Origin: an uncultured Ellagibacter sp.
GTDB taxonomy: Bacteria > Actinomycetota > Coriobacteriia > Coriobacteriales > Eggerthellaceae
Length of the DNA stretch: 36,482 nucleotides
Direction of reading: 5' to 3'
NCBI GenBank assembly: GCA_934654815.1
Contig: CAKUGU010000024.1
Span: 1-36,482 of the forward strand
The position numbers were made by a program, and so were the translations under genes. Below, piece by piece: positions 1 to 8,517 of this stretch (the stretch's first letter is position 1; each line of letters starts with the position of its first letter). The notes beneath the pieces are model-generated. The model was not told the DNA's origin. It did not search any database and worked only from the letters and a program-made list of their open reading frames with translations.

Positions 1-1229
1 GCGGCGTAGACGCCGATCACGATGACGGCCGCCACGACCAGCATGACGAGCAGCGCCGCGTAGGAAACAAGGTAGGTGCCGAACGCCTCGGTGAGAAATC
101 CCGGCAGAAACGTGAAGATGAACCCGCCGAGCGCGTAGCACACCTGGAAGTTCTTGATGGTGCGCGTCTCCTTGCCGCGCGGCGCAAGTTCGATCGACCA
201 CACCGAGATGCCCACGGTGCCGAGCGACATGCCGACGCCGAACATGAGCACGCCCACGCTCGCAAGGCCCGCGTTGCCCATGTCCGACAGGCAGAGCACG
301 GCCGTTCCCGCGATGTAGAGCGCGAAGAACGCCACGGACCCGCGCTTCGTGCCCGCGCGGTCAAACACCATGCCGCTCGCCAGCTTCGCCACGGTGAGGC
401 ACGCGCCGTTCACGGCCACGAGTGCCGCGGCGTGCTCGGTGGAGAAACCCTCGGAGGTGAACAGCACGGCCAGGTAATTCCCGCCGCCCACCGCTGCGCA
501 GCCGATGAGCGTCATGGCCAAAAACAGAAGCGGCATGGTGCGCGGGGAGAGGTTGCGGTTCGCTCGGGTCCGCTTCGCGCGCGCGGGGTTCTTGGCATCC
601 CCATTCGCCTTCGGGTTCCCCTCGTAAGGCGCAAGCCCCATGTCGCGCGGGTTGTTGCGCAGAAGCGCGAACACCACGACGCCGATGATAAGCGCGAGAA
701 CCGCCTCCGCGACGAACGCCGTCCGCAGATCGAACGAGCTGATGAGCGCCACGGCCGTGTTCGGGATGATGATGGCCGCAACCCCCGACCCGACCGCCGC
801 CACGCCGGCGACGGTGGCCACGTTCGCGCGGAACCAGCGGTTGATGAGGATCGTGGAGGCGATCATGCCGCCGAACCCGTATCCGAGTCCCGTCAGCGCC
901 GACGCGGCGCACAAAAGCGCGAAGTTCGCGCCGGCGAACGCGTACAGGGCGAACCCCGCGCTCACGCACAGCGTCGCGAGAAACGCGCCCCTGCGGCAAT
1001 CGAGCAGGTCGTAGTAGCGCCCCACCACGAGCATCGCTAAAAGCGACACGAACGTGCGCACCGACACGATGATCGACGCGCCCGAATGCCCCACGCCCGG
1101 CAAATCGACCAGGTAGGGCTGGTACACGGAAAACGACGTGGACGGCAGGCCCACGTTCGTGAACAGGATGAGGAAGCAGCACGCGGCGACCACGATCTCG
1201 TAGCGCTGCTTCACCTTTGCGAATATCAC
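1..1229 (-). CDS. MFS transporter, 3' end beyond the window
   Basis: Integral membrane permease of the major facilitator superfamily; substrate unknown. The reading frame runs without a stop to base 1, so the C-terminus is missing; 409 codons are present, close to the usual length of 400-430. Hydrophobic segments recur throughout, the first near residues 10-30 (VVAACCFLILF). A charged central loop near residues 185-215 (rich in Asn, Lys, Arg) separates two six-helix halves, and the loop 2-3 type motif GRYYDLLDCRRG is visible. I chose GTG at 1229 because AAGGTGG lies 8 bases upstream; GTG at 1241 is an in-frame alternative with a poorer site. It is divergent from the threonine aldolase-like gene. 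The monocarboxylate/oxalate-formate antiporter group is a plausible subfamily, by inference only. Confidence 0.85.
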   Translation of the reverse strand, partial: MIFAKVKQRYEIVVAACCFLILFTNVGLPSTSFSVYQPYLVDLPGVGHSGASIIVSVRTFVSLLAMLVVGRYYDLLDCRRGAFLATLCVSAGFALYAFAGANFALLCAASALTGLGYGFGGMIASTILINRWFRANVATVAGVAAVGSGVAAIIIPNTAVALISSFDLRTAFVAEAVLALIIGVVVFALLRNNPRDMGLAPYEGNPKANGDAKNPARAKRTRANRNLSPRTMPLLFLAMTLIGCAAVGGGNYLAVLFTSEGFSTEHAAALVAVNGACLTVAKLASGMVFDRAGTKRGSVAFFALYIAGTAVLCLSDMGNAGLASVGVLMFGVGMSLGTVGISVWSIELAPRGKETRTIKNFQVCYALGGFIFTFLPGFLTEAFGTYLVSYAALLVMLVVAAVIVIGVYA

Positions 1230-1539
1230 GTTTCGAACCACCTTAATAAGTCATGCGCGCGCCTTGACTCTCGCACGCGGCTACCAAGCATAGCAGCCTC
1301 ATGTTTCGATTGGAGGAAAACTCGGCGAGATTCGCCGGCATGCGACAACGCGCCGCCTTCCGGTGCCATCGCGTTCGCCGCTTGCCGCCTGCCGCCGGGC
1401 ACGCTCGTCGTCGTCCGTGCCGCACGGCATCGCATGATCGGCCGGCAACGCGCCGCCCGACTGCGCGCTACGGCCCCTCTTCCGCGCTTGCGGTAGAATG
1501 CGGAAGCGAAAGAGAAGCCGGCCTCCCGAAAGGTTCCCC
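1230..1539. promoter_or_regulatory. Divergent intergenic region with candidate -10 box
   Basis: This 310-base gap separates two divergent genes and must hold promoters for both. A TAGAAT hexamer at 1494-1499 is a plausible -10 box for the aldolase-like gene, 41 bases before its start, but no good -35 box lies 17 bases upstream. No recognisable promoter was found for the leftward permease. No gene, repeat or riboswitch was recognised here. Confidence 0.3.
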
Positions 1540-2574
1540 ATGATACGACTCAACAACGACTACTGCCACGGCGCGCACCCCAAGGTGCTCGAAGCGCTTG
1601 CCAATGCGAACGACCAGGCGTTTTGCGGGTACGGATGCGACGAGGCGTGCGAGCGCGCCGCGAACCTCATCCGCGAGCGCGCGCACGCCGCGCACGCCGA
1701 CGTCCACTTCCTCATCGGCGGCACGCAGGCGAACTTCGTCGTCATCCGCGCGGCCCTGCGCCCCTGGCAAAGCGTCATCTGTGCCGACACGGGGCACATC
1801 AACGTGCACGAGACGGGCGCGGTCGAGCACGCGGGCGTGAAGTGCGAGACCGCCCCGAATGCGGACGGCAAGATCTCGGCCGCCCAGATCGATGCGATCG
1901 CCGCGAACTGGGAGGAGAGCACCGTCCCCGAGCACATCACGCAGCCGAAGATGGTCTACATCTCCATGGCGACCGAAACCGGCTCGGTCTACACGCTCGC
2001 CGAGCTTGAGGCCATCCGCCGCACATGCGACGCCCACGGCCTGTACCTCTTCATTGACGGCGCGCGCCTGTCCTACGGCCTCGAGGCCATCGGCGGCGAC
2101 GTGACGCTTCAGGACGTCGCGCGCGTGTCCGACGTGTTCTACTGCGGCGGCACCAAGTGCGGCGCTCTCTTCGGCGAGGCCGTCGTCATCACGAACGACG
2201 AGCTCAAGCCGCATTTCCGCGCCAGCATGAAGCAGAACGGCGCGATGCTGGCGAAGGGTTGGCTCCTCGGCCTGCAGTTCGAGGCGCTCTTCACCGACGA
2301 CTTGTACTTCACCATCGCCCGCCGTGCGAACGAGCTCGCCGCGCGCGTGAAGGACGCCTGCGCGAAGGCCGGCATCCCGCTGTTCGCGCAGACGACGACC
2401 AACCAGGTGTTCATCACGGTGACCGACGCGCAATACGCCGAGCTTTCGCGCGGCTTCGAGCTCGAGTTCGAGCAGCGCGTCGACGAGGGCCACGTGGCGA
2501 TCCGCGTGTGCACCGCCTGGTCGACAACCGAAGAGGAGATCGCCGCGCTCGAGGCGGCCATCGTCGCGCTGTAG
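1540..2574 (+). CDS. Threonine aldolase-like PLP enzyme (beta-eliminating lyase family)
   Basis: Predicted cytosolic pyridoxal-phosphate enzyme of the fold-type I low-specificity threonine aldolase family, which cleaves L-threonine/L-allo-threonine to glycine and acetaldehyde. The protein is 344 residues, normal for the family. It opens with RLNNDYCHGAHPKVLEAL, the usual substrate-loop start. HINVHETGA and LFIDGARLSYGL (Asp that pairs with the PLP nitrogen) are visible, and the PLP lysine is in GGTKCGALFG at Lys206. ATG 1540 is preferred over an upstream ATG at 1498 because GAAAGG sits 6-11 bases upstream and the family start is there. The exact amino-acid substrate cannot be read from the sequence; other beta-eliminating lyases share this fold. 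It leads a same-strand run with the nitroreductase, 97 bases downstream. Confidence 0.88.
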   Translation: MIRLNNDYCHGAHPKVLEALANANDQAFCGYGCDEACERAANLIRERAHAAHADVHFLIGGTQANFVVIRAALRPWQSVICADTGHINVHETGAVEHAGVKCETAPNADGKISAAQIDAIAANWEESTVPEHITQPKMVYISMATETGSVYTLAELEAIRRTCDAHGLYLFIDGARLSYGLEAIGGDVTLQDVARVSDVFYCGGTKCGALFGEAVVITNDELKPHFRASMKQNGAMLAKGWLLGLQFEALFTDDLYFTIARRANELAARVKDACAKAGIPLFAQTTTNQVFITVTDAQYAELSRGFELEFEQRVDEGHVAIRVCTAWSTTEEEIAALEAAIVAL

Positions 2575-2671
2575 GGGCTTCAGGCGCAGGCGAGGGTGCG
2601 TTCCTGCCGCAGCTCTCTTCCGCACGCTGCGCCTGCTGCTCCTGCTGTTCCCGTAACAAGAAAGGTATCTC

Positions 2672-3196
2672 ATGGAATTTCTCGACACTTTGCTGCACCG
2701 CCGCAGCATCCGCTCGTTCACCGGCGGCGACATCCCGCGCGACGTGGTGGAGAAGCTGCTCGTCGCCGGCATGGCGGGCCCTGTCGGCAAGGGGAAGAAG
2801 CCCTGGCGCTTCGTCGTGGTGCAGGATCGGGGCACCATAGCGAAGCTCGCCGGAGCCCGCGACCCCAAGCAGAAGCTCTTCGACACGGCGAGCCTCATCA
2901 TCGCCGTGTTCGGCGATCCGAGCGTGTCGGACACGTGGGTGGAAGACTGCTCGGTGGCCATGGCGAACATGCACCTCGTCGCCGACGCCATGGGATACGG
3001 CAGCTGCTGGGTGCAGGGGCGCATGCGCACCGCTACGGACGGCGCTCCCACGGGCGATTTCGTGGGCCGCGTGCTCGGCGCGCCCGAGGGGCTTATGCTC
3101 GAGGCGATGCTCGTCGTCGGCACCATCGAGGCGCATCCTGCTCCTCATACGGCGGCGGACGCCGATCAGTCGTGCGTGAGCTGGGAATCGTTCTAG
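2672..3196 (+). CDS. Nitroreductase-family protein
   Basis: Predicted FMN-dependent oxidoreductase of the nitroreductase superfamily, 174 residues, at the short end of the family. The N-terminal motif HRRSIRSFTGGDIP is the phosphate-binding arginine segment of FMN in this family. KKPWRFVVVQDR is the conserved (Q/K)PW-F-V strand, and the later GYGSCWVQG region matches the conserved GlyxGxxW-type segment. ATG 2672 follows an AAGAAAGG ribosome binding site. Its TAG stop abuts the GTG start of the next permease gene, so the two are almost certainly cotranscribed and translationally linked. The physiological substrate is unknown; roles in nitro, quinone or flavin reduction are all compatible. Confidence 0.85.
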   Translation: MEFLDTLLHRRSIRSFTGGDIPRDVVEKLLVAGMAGPVGKGKKPWRFVVVQDRGTIAKLAGARDPKQKLFDTASLIIAVFGDPSVSDTWVEDCSVAMANMHLVADAMGYGSCWVQGRMRTATDGAPTGDFVGRVLGAPEGLMLEAMLVVGTIEAHPAPHTAADADQSCVSWESF

Positions 3197-4324
3197 GTGG
3201 ACCGCGTTCGCGAATTCGTCCGCCGCGAGGTGGTGCTCGTCGTGGCGGCCCTGCTCGCCTTGGCGTCGTGCGCGGCCGTGCCGCCCGACGCCGCGTACGC
3301 GGGCTATATCGACTGGCGCACCCTCGCGCTCCTGTTCTGCCTGATGACGGTCGTTGCGGGCTTCCGGGCGCTCGGGGTGCTCGACGCATGCGGCCGATGG
3401 CTCGTCTCGCGCGCCACCTCGCAGCGCCGCGTGGCGCTTTCCCTCGTGGGGCTTTCGTTCTTCGCGAGCATGGCCGTCACCAACGACGTCGCGCTCATCA
3501 CGTTCGTGCCGCTCGCGCTCGTGACGCTCCGCGCCGCGGGAATGGACGGGCGCCTTTGCGCCGTAGCGACGCTCATGACCATCGCCGCGAACCTGGGCAG
3601 TATGCTTTTGCCCATCGGCAACCCGCAAAACCTCTACCTGTTCACCGCCTCGGGGATGTCGTTTCCCGACTTCGTGCGGCTCATGTTCCCCTACACGGCG
3701 CTTTCCGCCGCGCTTCTGACGCTCGCCGTCCTCCTCTTCTTCCCGAACGAGCCCTGCGCGAGGGGGCAGAAGGCGACGGCCGCGCCTGCGCTGTGGCGCG
3801 CGCACCCGGCCCGACTCGCCGCGTTTTCGGCGCTCTTCTGCCTGTGCGTCCTCGCCGTCGCGGGCGTGATCGACGTGAAGGTCGCGCTCGCCGCCGTCAT
3901 CGCGGTCGTCGCGCTTTCCGACGCGTCGCTGTTCAAGCGCGTCGACTACGCGCTCCTGCTCACGTTCGTGGCGCTGTTCGTGTTCGTGGGGAACATGGCG
4001 CGCGTGCCGGCGGTCCACGATGCGGTTGCGGGGCTCGTCGCGCGAAGCGCGCTTATCGCCGCGGTCGGATCGAGCCAGGTGATAAGCAACGTCCCAGCCG
4101 CCGTGCTGCTCTCGGGGTTCACCGACCAGTGGGGCGTGCTCATCGTGGGCACGAACCTGGGCGGCTTGGGAACGCTCATCGCCTCGATGGCGAGTCTCAT
4201 CACCTTCAAGGCCGTGTCGATCGGGCGCGTGGGTGGATGCGCGCGCTACCTGAAAACGTTCACGCTCGCGAACGTCGCCTTCCTCGTATGCCTGCTCTGC
4301 CTCGCCTTGTTCTTGGGGGTGTAG
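3197..4324 (+). CDS. SLC13/ArsB-NhaD-type anion or Na+ permease
   Basis: Polytopic inner-membrane transporter of the ion transporter superfamily (SLC13, CitMHS, ArsB, NhaD relatives), 375 residues with about ten hydrophobic segments. The paired repeats expected for the fold are visible: SMAVTNDVALITFVPLAL in the first half and SSQVISNVPAAVLLSGF in the second, the two re-entrant loops carrying conserved Asn-Asp/Asn-Val-Pro. ANLGSMLLPIGNPQNLYLF and NLGGLGTLIASMASLITF are the matching post-loop motifs. The start is GTG 3197, directly after the nitroreductase stop, implying coupled translation. Dicarboxylate, arsenite, or Na+/H+ exchange all occur in this superfamily, and the sequence alone does not choose among them. 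Confidence 0.85.
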   Translation: MDRVREFVRREVVLVVAALLALASCAAVPPDAAYAGYIDWRTLALLFCLMTVVAGFRALGVLDACGRWLVSRATSQRRVALSLVGLSFFASMAVTNDVALITFVPLALVTLRAAGMDGRLCAVATLMTIAANLGSMLLPIGNPQNLYLFTASGMSFPDFVRLMFPYTALSAALLTLAVLLFFPNEPCARGQKATAAPALWRAHPARLAAFSALFCLCVLAVAGVIDVKVALAAVIAVVALSDASLFKRVDYALLLTFVALFVFVGNMARVPAVHDAVAGLVARSALIAAVGSSQVISNVPAAVLLSGFTDQWGVLIVGTNLGGLGTLIASMASLITFKAVSIGRVGGCARYLKTFTLANVAFLVCLLCLALFLGV

Positions 4325-4368
4325 AATGCAAGGCAGGTTCATGTTTCCGCGATAGAAGGGGGGTTGCT

Positions 4369-5220
4369 TTGCGCGAAGGATTTCATGGGAGGGGGGTCGC
4401 TATAAAAGCCATCAAAGCTTTCGCGCTCGCGCTCGTCATGGCGGCCGCCTGCCTTCTCGTCGCATGCCAGCAGCAGGGCGCTGAAAGCGGCGCGCAGGTC
4501 GACTCCGACCTTCCGGAGCTCAAGATCGGTACCGAGGCCTTAAAGCCGTTCTTCTACGTGGACGAGAACGGCGACTACGCGGGAATCGACGCCGACATCG
4601 CGCGGGAAGCTTGCCGGCGGGCAGGGTATCGCCCCGTGTTCGTTGAGACCACCTGGAGCGATAGGCGCGACCGCCTGGAAAAGGGCGAGGTCGACTGCAT
4701 CTGGAACGCCTTCGTCATGAACGGGCGGGAAGATGACTACCGCTGGAGCGTCCCGTACATGCAGAGCAATCTTCGGGCCCTGACGGATGCGAGGGCGCCC
4801 GACAAAGACCTCTCGAGCATCGGGGGCCACGGCGGGATGGCGGTGCGCGCGGGGTCGAAGATAGAGGCCGTCCTTCTGTCGGATGCCGACCTCCCGACGA
4901 TCAAGATTTATTCGTGCGGCACCTTCGAAATGGCTGAAACGGCGTTCATCAAGGGCTACGCGGGCGCGCTCGGCGGTCACGAGGTCGTTCTCCGGCAGGT
5001 CATGAACGACCACCCCGGCCTTTACCGTTTCCTCGACGGCACCATCATGACGACCGATCTGGGCGTCGCGTTCAGCAAGGAAGACGATTCCGACCGCTGC
5101 GACAAGATCAGCGCCGCGATCAACGACATGAAAACCGACGGCACGATCGACGCCATCGTCAGCCGATACGATTCTGACTTGACTGGCAACGGGGAGGCGA
5201 CCGAGCATGCCGAAAGCTAA
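4369..5220 (+). CDS. Solute-binding lipoprotein (amino-acid ABC type, family 3)
   Basis: Secreted ligand-binding protein, 283 residues from the chosen TTG start. A signal sequence with hydrophobic core FALALVMAAACLLVAC ends in a lipobox LVAC at Cys33, so it should be lipid-anchored outside the membrane. The mature part opens with LKIGTEALKPFFYVDENGDYAGIDADIAREACRR, cut here to its key idea: the family-3 substrate-binding start with a G-DxDIA motif. ABC permease and ATPase genes are absent. It overlaps the diguanylate cyclase gene by 14 bases, which suggests it senses a ligand for that enzyme. The start is uncertain: TTG 4369 has AGAAGGGGGG upstream, while an ATA at 4402 has an equally strong GGGAGGGGGG 5 bases before it and would give a more usual signal peptide. 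Confidence 0.85.
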   Translation: MREGFHGRGVAIKAIKAFALALVMAAACLLVACQQQGAESGAQVDSDLPELKIGTEALKPFFYVDENGDYAGIDADIAREACRRAGYRPVFVETTWSDRRDRLEKGEVDCIWNAFVMNGREDDYRWSVPYMQSNLRALTDARAPDKDLSSIGGHGGMAVRAGSKIEAVLLSDADLPTIKIYSCGTFEMAETAFIKGYAGALGGHEVVLRQVMNDHPGLYRFLDGTIMTTDLGVAFSKEDDSDRCDKISAAINDMKTDGTIDAIVSRYDSDLTGNGEATEHAES

Positions 5221-7012
5221 AGGGACGTTGTCGCTCAAGCGGCTCCACTGGGTTCTCGGCGCGTTCCTTGTCGTGAGCGTCGTGGTCCTCGTGATCATCG
5301 GGTTCTCCGTCCAGTACCGCGACCTCGCCGAAACCTATACGCTCGCCGACGAGACCACCTCGTTCGTGAAGGACGAATGCGCGAAGTACGACAATTACAC
5401 GCGCGGGAATTCCGCCAGCTCCTTGCAGAACCTGCTCGACAGCGCCGACGGACTGAGCAAGTTCATCTCCACCGACGAGCTCACCGACTCGGACTTCCTC
5501 GACGACTTCATCCGCACCGAGCATATCGGCGGCATCATCGTCTTCGACGCCGATGCGACGCCCGTCGCCCAGGCCGACATGGACGACCAGGATTCCTCCG
5601 CGCTGTGGAGCGACGTCGTTTCGGGCATCAACGTCTCGAACATCCTCCAGCACCCTCAAAAGACCTACGTCGATTGCAAGTCGATAAACGGGAAGCCGTA
5701 CAACATGGCCACCGTCGTCAGTTCCGACGGGGCGCACCTGATCATGTGCTACTCCTCGATGGAAAAGCCCGCGTCCGACCCCTACGAGCTGACGGTTGCG
5801 AGCATCCTCAAGAACAACAGCTTCTACAAGAACCCGACGCTCGTGATCGCCTCGGGCGGCCAGATCCTCTCCACCAACAGCTCCGTCGTCGAAGCGGCCG
5901 ACGCCTCGCAGCTTGAGGAATTCGCGTCGAGCGTGCCGTGGAAAAGCGACAAGCTCACCGAGTTCCGGTACGACGACGCCACCTATTACGGCCTGCACAA
6001 GGTGTACGGCGTGTACGACATCTACGCCGTGTACGCCTCAGGTGACGTGTTCACGCACCGGACGGGGTACATCTCGTTCGCGCTCATGCTCTATCTCGGG
6101 GTCGGTATCGTCATCCTGGTATTCCAGCGCCGATCCGACAGGCTTTCCATCGACAAGATGGAAAAGCAGCTGCGCACCATCAACGCGATCAGCACGGCGT
6201 ACGATTCGACGTTCCTGCTTCACGCGGATCGCATGGAGTTGGAGCCGATACGCCCGTCGGAGCGGTTGGGCGCGCTGTTCGAGAAGCATCGCGACCCGTA
6301 CGATTTCCTGTTGGCGGTGTGCGAATCGGAGGTCGCCGATGATTGCCGCGAGCAGGTGATGCACTTCCTCGACCTGGACACGGTCGTCGGGCGCTTGCGA
6401 GACGAGCCGTTCCTCGGCTGCGAGGTGAAGGACCGCCTCGGCGTGTGGTACTCCCTGTCGCTCATTCCCCAAAAACGGGGCGAGAACGGCGACGTCCTGG
6501 CGTTTCTGGTCGCAACGAAGAACATCTCCTCGATGAAACAAGCCGAGGCGCTGTCGTTCAGGGACGGGCTGACGGGGCTGCTCAACCGCAACTACATGGA
6601 ATCGAAGGGCGATGACCTCGTTCGTGCCGACGACCTTCCCGCAAGCCTGATCATGGCGGACTGCAACTACCTCAAGCGCACGAACGACACGCTTGGGCAC
6701 GGGTACGGCGACTTGCTTCTGCAGCGCGTGGCCAATTCCATAACCGACGCCATCCCGCATGACTGCATCGCCATGCGCATCGGGGGGGACGAGTTTTTGG
6801 TGCTCTGCCCGAAGCACGGGGAGGCGGACGCGCGCCGGTTCGTCGCTGATATCGAGCAGGGACTGGCAGCTCGCAGTGACGAGACGCTCCCGCTGAGCGC
6901 GGCGTTCGGCGTGTGCACGATCACGGACGAGGGCACGTCGTTCGAGCAGGCTTTCGAGGCCGCCGACAAGGAGATGTATCGGAACAAGAAGGCGAGCCGG
7001 GCGCAACGCTAG
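5207..7012 (+). CDS. Membrane diguanylate cyclase with periplasmic sensor region
   Basis: Makes the second messenger cyclic di-GMP from two GTP. The 601-residue protein has a transmembrane helix near residues 13-35, an extracytoplasmic sensor region of about 250 residues, a second helix near 287-306, a linker of about 140 residues that may hold a PAS-like fold, and a C-terminal GGDEF domain. The domain starts at DGLTGLLNRNYME; the catalytic GGDEF is intact at residues 526-530. The product-inhibition I-site (RxxD five residues before GGDEF) reads IPHD, so the arginine is missing and feedback inhibition is probably lost. ATG 5207 has GGGGAGG 9 bases upstream, inside the end of the binding-protein gene, giving a 14-base overlap. 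Together the two genes look like a ligand-controlled c-di-GMP module. Confidence 0.93.
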   Translation: MPKAKGTLSLKRLHWVLGAFLVVSVVVLVIIGFSVQYRDLAETYTLADETTSFVKDECAKYDNYTRGNSASSLQNLLDSADGLSKFISTDELTDSDFLDDFIRTEHIGGIIVFDADATPVAQADMDDQDSSALWSDVVSGINVSNILQHPQKTYVDCKSINGKPYNMATVVSSDGAHLIMCYSSMEKPASDPYELTVASILKNNSFYKNPTLVIASGGQILSTNSSVVEAADASQLEEFASSVPWKSDKLTEFRYDDATYYGLHKVYGVYDIYAVYASGDVFTHRTGYISFALMLYLGVGIVILVFQRRSDRLSIDKMEKQLRTINAISTAYDSTFLLHADRMELEPIRPSERLGALFEKHRDPYDFLLAVCESEVADDCREQVMHFLDLDTVVGRLRDEPFLGCEVKDRLGVWYSLSLIPQKRGENGDVLAFLVATKNISSMKQAEALSFRDGLTGLLNRNYMESKGDDLVRADDLPASLIMADCNYLKRTNDTLGHGYGDLLLQRVANSITDAIPHDCIAMRIGGDEFLVLCPKHGEADARRFVADIEQGLAARSDETLPLSAAFGVCTITDEGTSFEQAFEAADKEMYRNKKASRAQR

Positions 7013-7046
7013 CGGGTTTTCTGCGGGTGCGCGAAGCGGGGTGCCC

Positions 7047-7093
7047 GCGCGGCGCCGAGCTGGATGGACTGCGCGCCCGGCTCGGCGCCGCGC
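7047..7093. terminator. Hairpin between convergent genes
   Basis: A perfect 14-bp stem (7047-7060 paired with 7080-7093, arm GCGCGGCGCCGAGC) with a 19-base loop lies between the diguanylate cyclase and the oppositely oriented zinc-ribbon gene. There is no T-run on either side, so it is a candidate bidirectional transcription barrier and not a textbook intrinsic terminator. Confidence 0.5.
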
Positions 7094-7106
7094 CGGTTCG
7101 TCGGCG

Positions 7107-7667
7107 CTACCTGTCCTTGTTCGAGATGAGCAGGAGGATGCCGCCGATAACGTTCACGAAGATGAGCGTGCAGACGCCGAAGGCGATGGTGTTGGGTTTC
7201 TTGCCCTTGTAGATACCCCAGCTGTGCACGGTCATGGGAATCGTCCACGCGAGGGGGACGATCGCGGCGCCGAGGGCGACGCATGAGATGACGCACAGCA
7301 CGAAGTTTGCCAGGCGCAGCGCCTCGTCGGTGCTTGTCATGGCGTACGTCGTCTCGGGCGTCACGTGCTGCTGGTAGGCGTTCTGGTACGAATACGCCTG
7401 GGCCGGGTTGGGCGGCATGTACGGGTTGCCTTGCGGGACCTCTTGGCCAGGTGCGCTACTTGCGACGGAGCCGGTGCCGGTCGAAGCGCCGTTCGCGCCG
7501 AAGTCGGGGTTGGCATAGGCGTCGGCTTGCGCGTTGCCGACGGCACCTTGCGCCTCATGCGCGGCGCCCTGCGCGGGGCTTGCATTTCCGGCAGCGAGCG
7601 GTGCGCCGCACGATGTGCAGAAGTTAGACGTGTTGGCGTTCTCGGCGCCGCATTTAGGGCAGTTCAT
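7107..7667 (-). CDS. Zinc-ribbon membrane protein
   Basis: Small membrane protein of 186 residues with unknown role. It begins with a zinc-ribbon, MNCPKCGAENANTSNFCTSCG, whose four cysteines form two CxxC knuckles. A linker of about 90 residues follows, rich in Ala, Gly, Pro, Gln and Asn. Two transmembrane helices occupy roughly residues 116-142 and 155-180 (ALGAAIVPLAWTIPM and LIFVNVIGGILLLIS), with a short loop carrying YKGKKP between them. Such zinc-ribbon plus two-helix proteins are common in gut Firmicutes and Actinobacteria and may be regulatory or scaffolding. The ATG has AGGAA about 5 bases upstream. It lies 69 bases downstream of the ybjQ-like gene on the same strand and may share its transcript. 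Confidence 0.85.
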   Translation of the reverse strand: MNCPKCGAENANTSNFCTSCGAPLAAGNASPAQGAAHEAQGAVGNAQADAYANPDFGANGASTGTGSVASSAPGQEVPQGNPYMPPNPAQAYSYQNAYQQHVTPETTYAMTSTDEALRLANFVLCVISCVALGAAIVPLAWTIPMTVHSWGIYKGKKPNTIAFGVCTLIFVNVIGGILLLISNKDR

Positions 7668-7736
7668 ATCGGTTCCTAACGATTTGGCCTGGCCGCTTGG
7701 GAAGACGTGCCGGCGTTGGCGCGCCTTCGCCTTCGG

Positions 7737-8048
7737 CTAGGCGAATTTGACGGCGGTGCCGTAGGCGAGCATTTCCACCGTTCCCGGGGCGAGGGAGCCT
7801 GACGAGAAGCGCATCGACACGATGGCGTCGGCGCCGAGCGCCTCGGCTGCCGCGATCATGCGATCTTCGGCGATCTGACGGGCCTCGTCGGTCATCTGCG
7901 TGTACGACTTGATCTCGCCGCCGACGAGCTGTTTCACGCTCGCCATCATGTCGCGCCCGAAGTTCTTCGAGGTGACGATGTTGCCGCGGACGAGCCCGAG
8001 GATCTGGACGCTCTGGCCGGGCACCACATCTGCTGAGGTGACGATCAT
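7737..8048 (-). CDS. YbjQ/UPF0145 family protein
   Basis: Small cytosolic protein of 103 residues of the YbjQ (UPF0145) family, described as putative heavy-metal-binding, with no firm biochemical role. The hallmark GLVRGNIVTSKNFGRDMMASVKQLVGGE-type segment (Gly-x-Val-x-Gly after a short strand, then a glycine-rich turn) and the later ALGADAIVSMRF strand match the family. The family's pentamer-forming beta-core ends with YGTAVKF. ATG 8048 is preferred over longer upstream frames because AAGGAG precedes it by 6 bases and the family start MIVTS is there. Upstream lies a region of repeats (8255-8440) containing a strong dyad at 8348-8378 that might contain its control site. Confidence 0.9.
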   Translation of the reverse strand: MIVTSADVVPGQSVQILGLVRGNIVTSKNFGRDMMASVKQLVGGEIKSYTQMTDEARQIAEDRMIAAAEALGADAIVSMRFSSGSLAPGTVEMLAYGTAVKFA

Positions 8049-8254
8049 GGCTTGCTCCTTGTCTCTTGGAAGCGGGGCGGATCTCGACGAAGATACTTCA
8101 TTATAGCCCAGACGTCGGGACGCGGCGCGCTGCATCGCGGGTGGTGCTCGCACTCGAGGGTGCCGCGCCCCGGCGTCTGGGCGAGACCTTTGAAGCGCGC
8201 ACGGACGGGCTTCAAAGGCGGCAGGGAGTGCCTCAAACAAGGAAAGCCGCCCGT

Positions 8255-8440
8255 CGTGTTCGAAAATGAGGATTTTTCCGTTGCGGAAGGGCTTTCGGTG
8301 CGTTTTCGAGGTCGCATTCAAGCTTCTGACTGCTATCAAGCGCGTGCTATACCCCATATCATACAGATATGGGGTATAACTTTCACGCAAATCACCTGAG
8401 AAACGACGCTCGCAGCGAAAAATCGTCATTTTCGAACACG
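8255..8440. repeat. Inverted repeat pair flanking a dyad
   Basis: Two 24-base arms, 8255-8278 and 8417-8440, are inverted copies with 23 of 24 matches (right arm core AAAAATCGTCATTTTCGAAC). They are separated by 138 bases. The gap between the ybjQ-like and yfcE-like genes (8061-8517) contains no gene; besides these arms it holds only the dyad described separately. The right arm resembles other intergenic repeats in the window, sharing A-run plus TCGTCA. Confidence 0.75.
8348..8378. promoter_or_regulatory. Perfect 12-bp palindrome, operator-like
   Basis: TATACCCCATAT at 8348-8359 pairs perfectly with its reverse complement at 8367-8378 across a 7-base spacer. No T-run follows, so it does not look like a terminator. 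It lies about 300 bases upstream of the ybjQ-like gene and 140 bases upstream of the yfcE-like gene, so it could serve either divergent gene as a protein-binding site, or be the tip of the larger inverted repeat. Confidence 0.6.
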
Positions 8441-8517
8441 CGAGGGTGTTTTTGCTGTTTGGGGAGGCGCCGCCCGCCGCATGCTATCCTTTCCTGGAAA
8501 CGAAAGGAGATTGACTT

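Noticed and set aside
2414..4342. Long minus-strand frame opposite the nitroreductase and SLC13 genes
   Set aside because: Antisense shadow; the plus-strand genes have clear family motifs and coupled starts.
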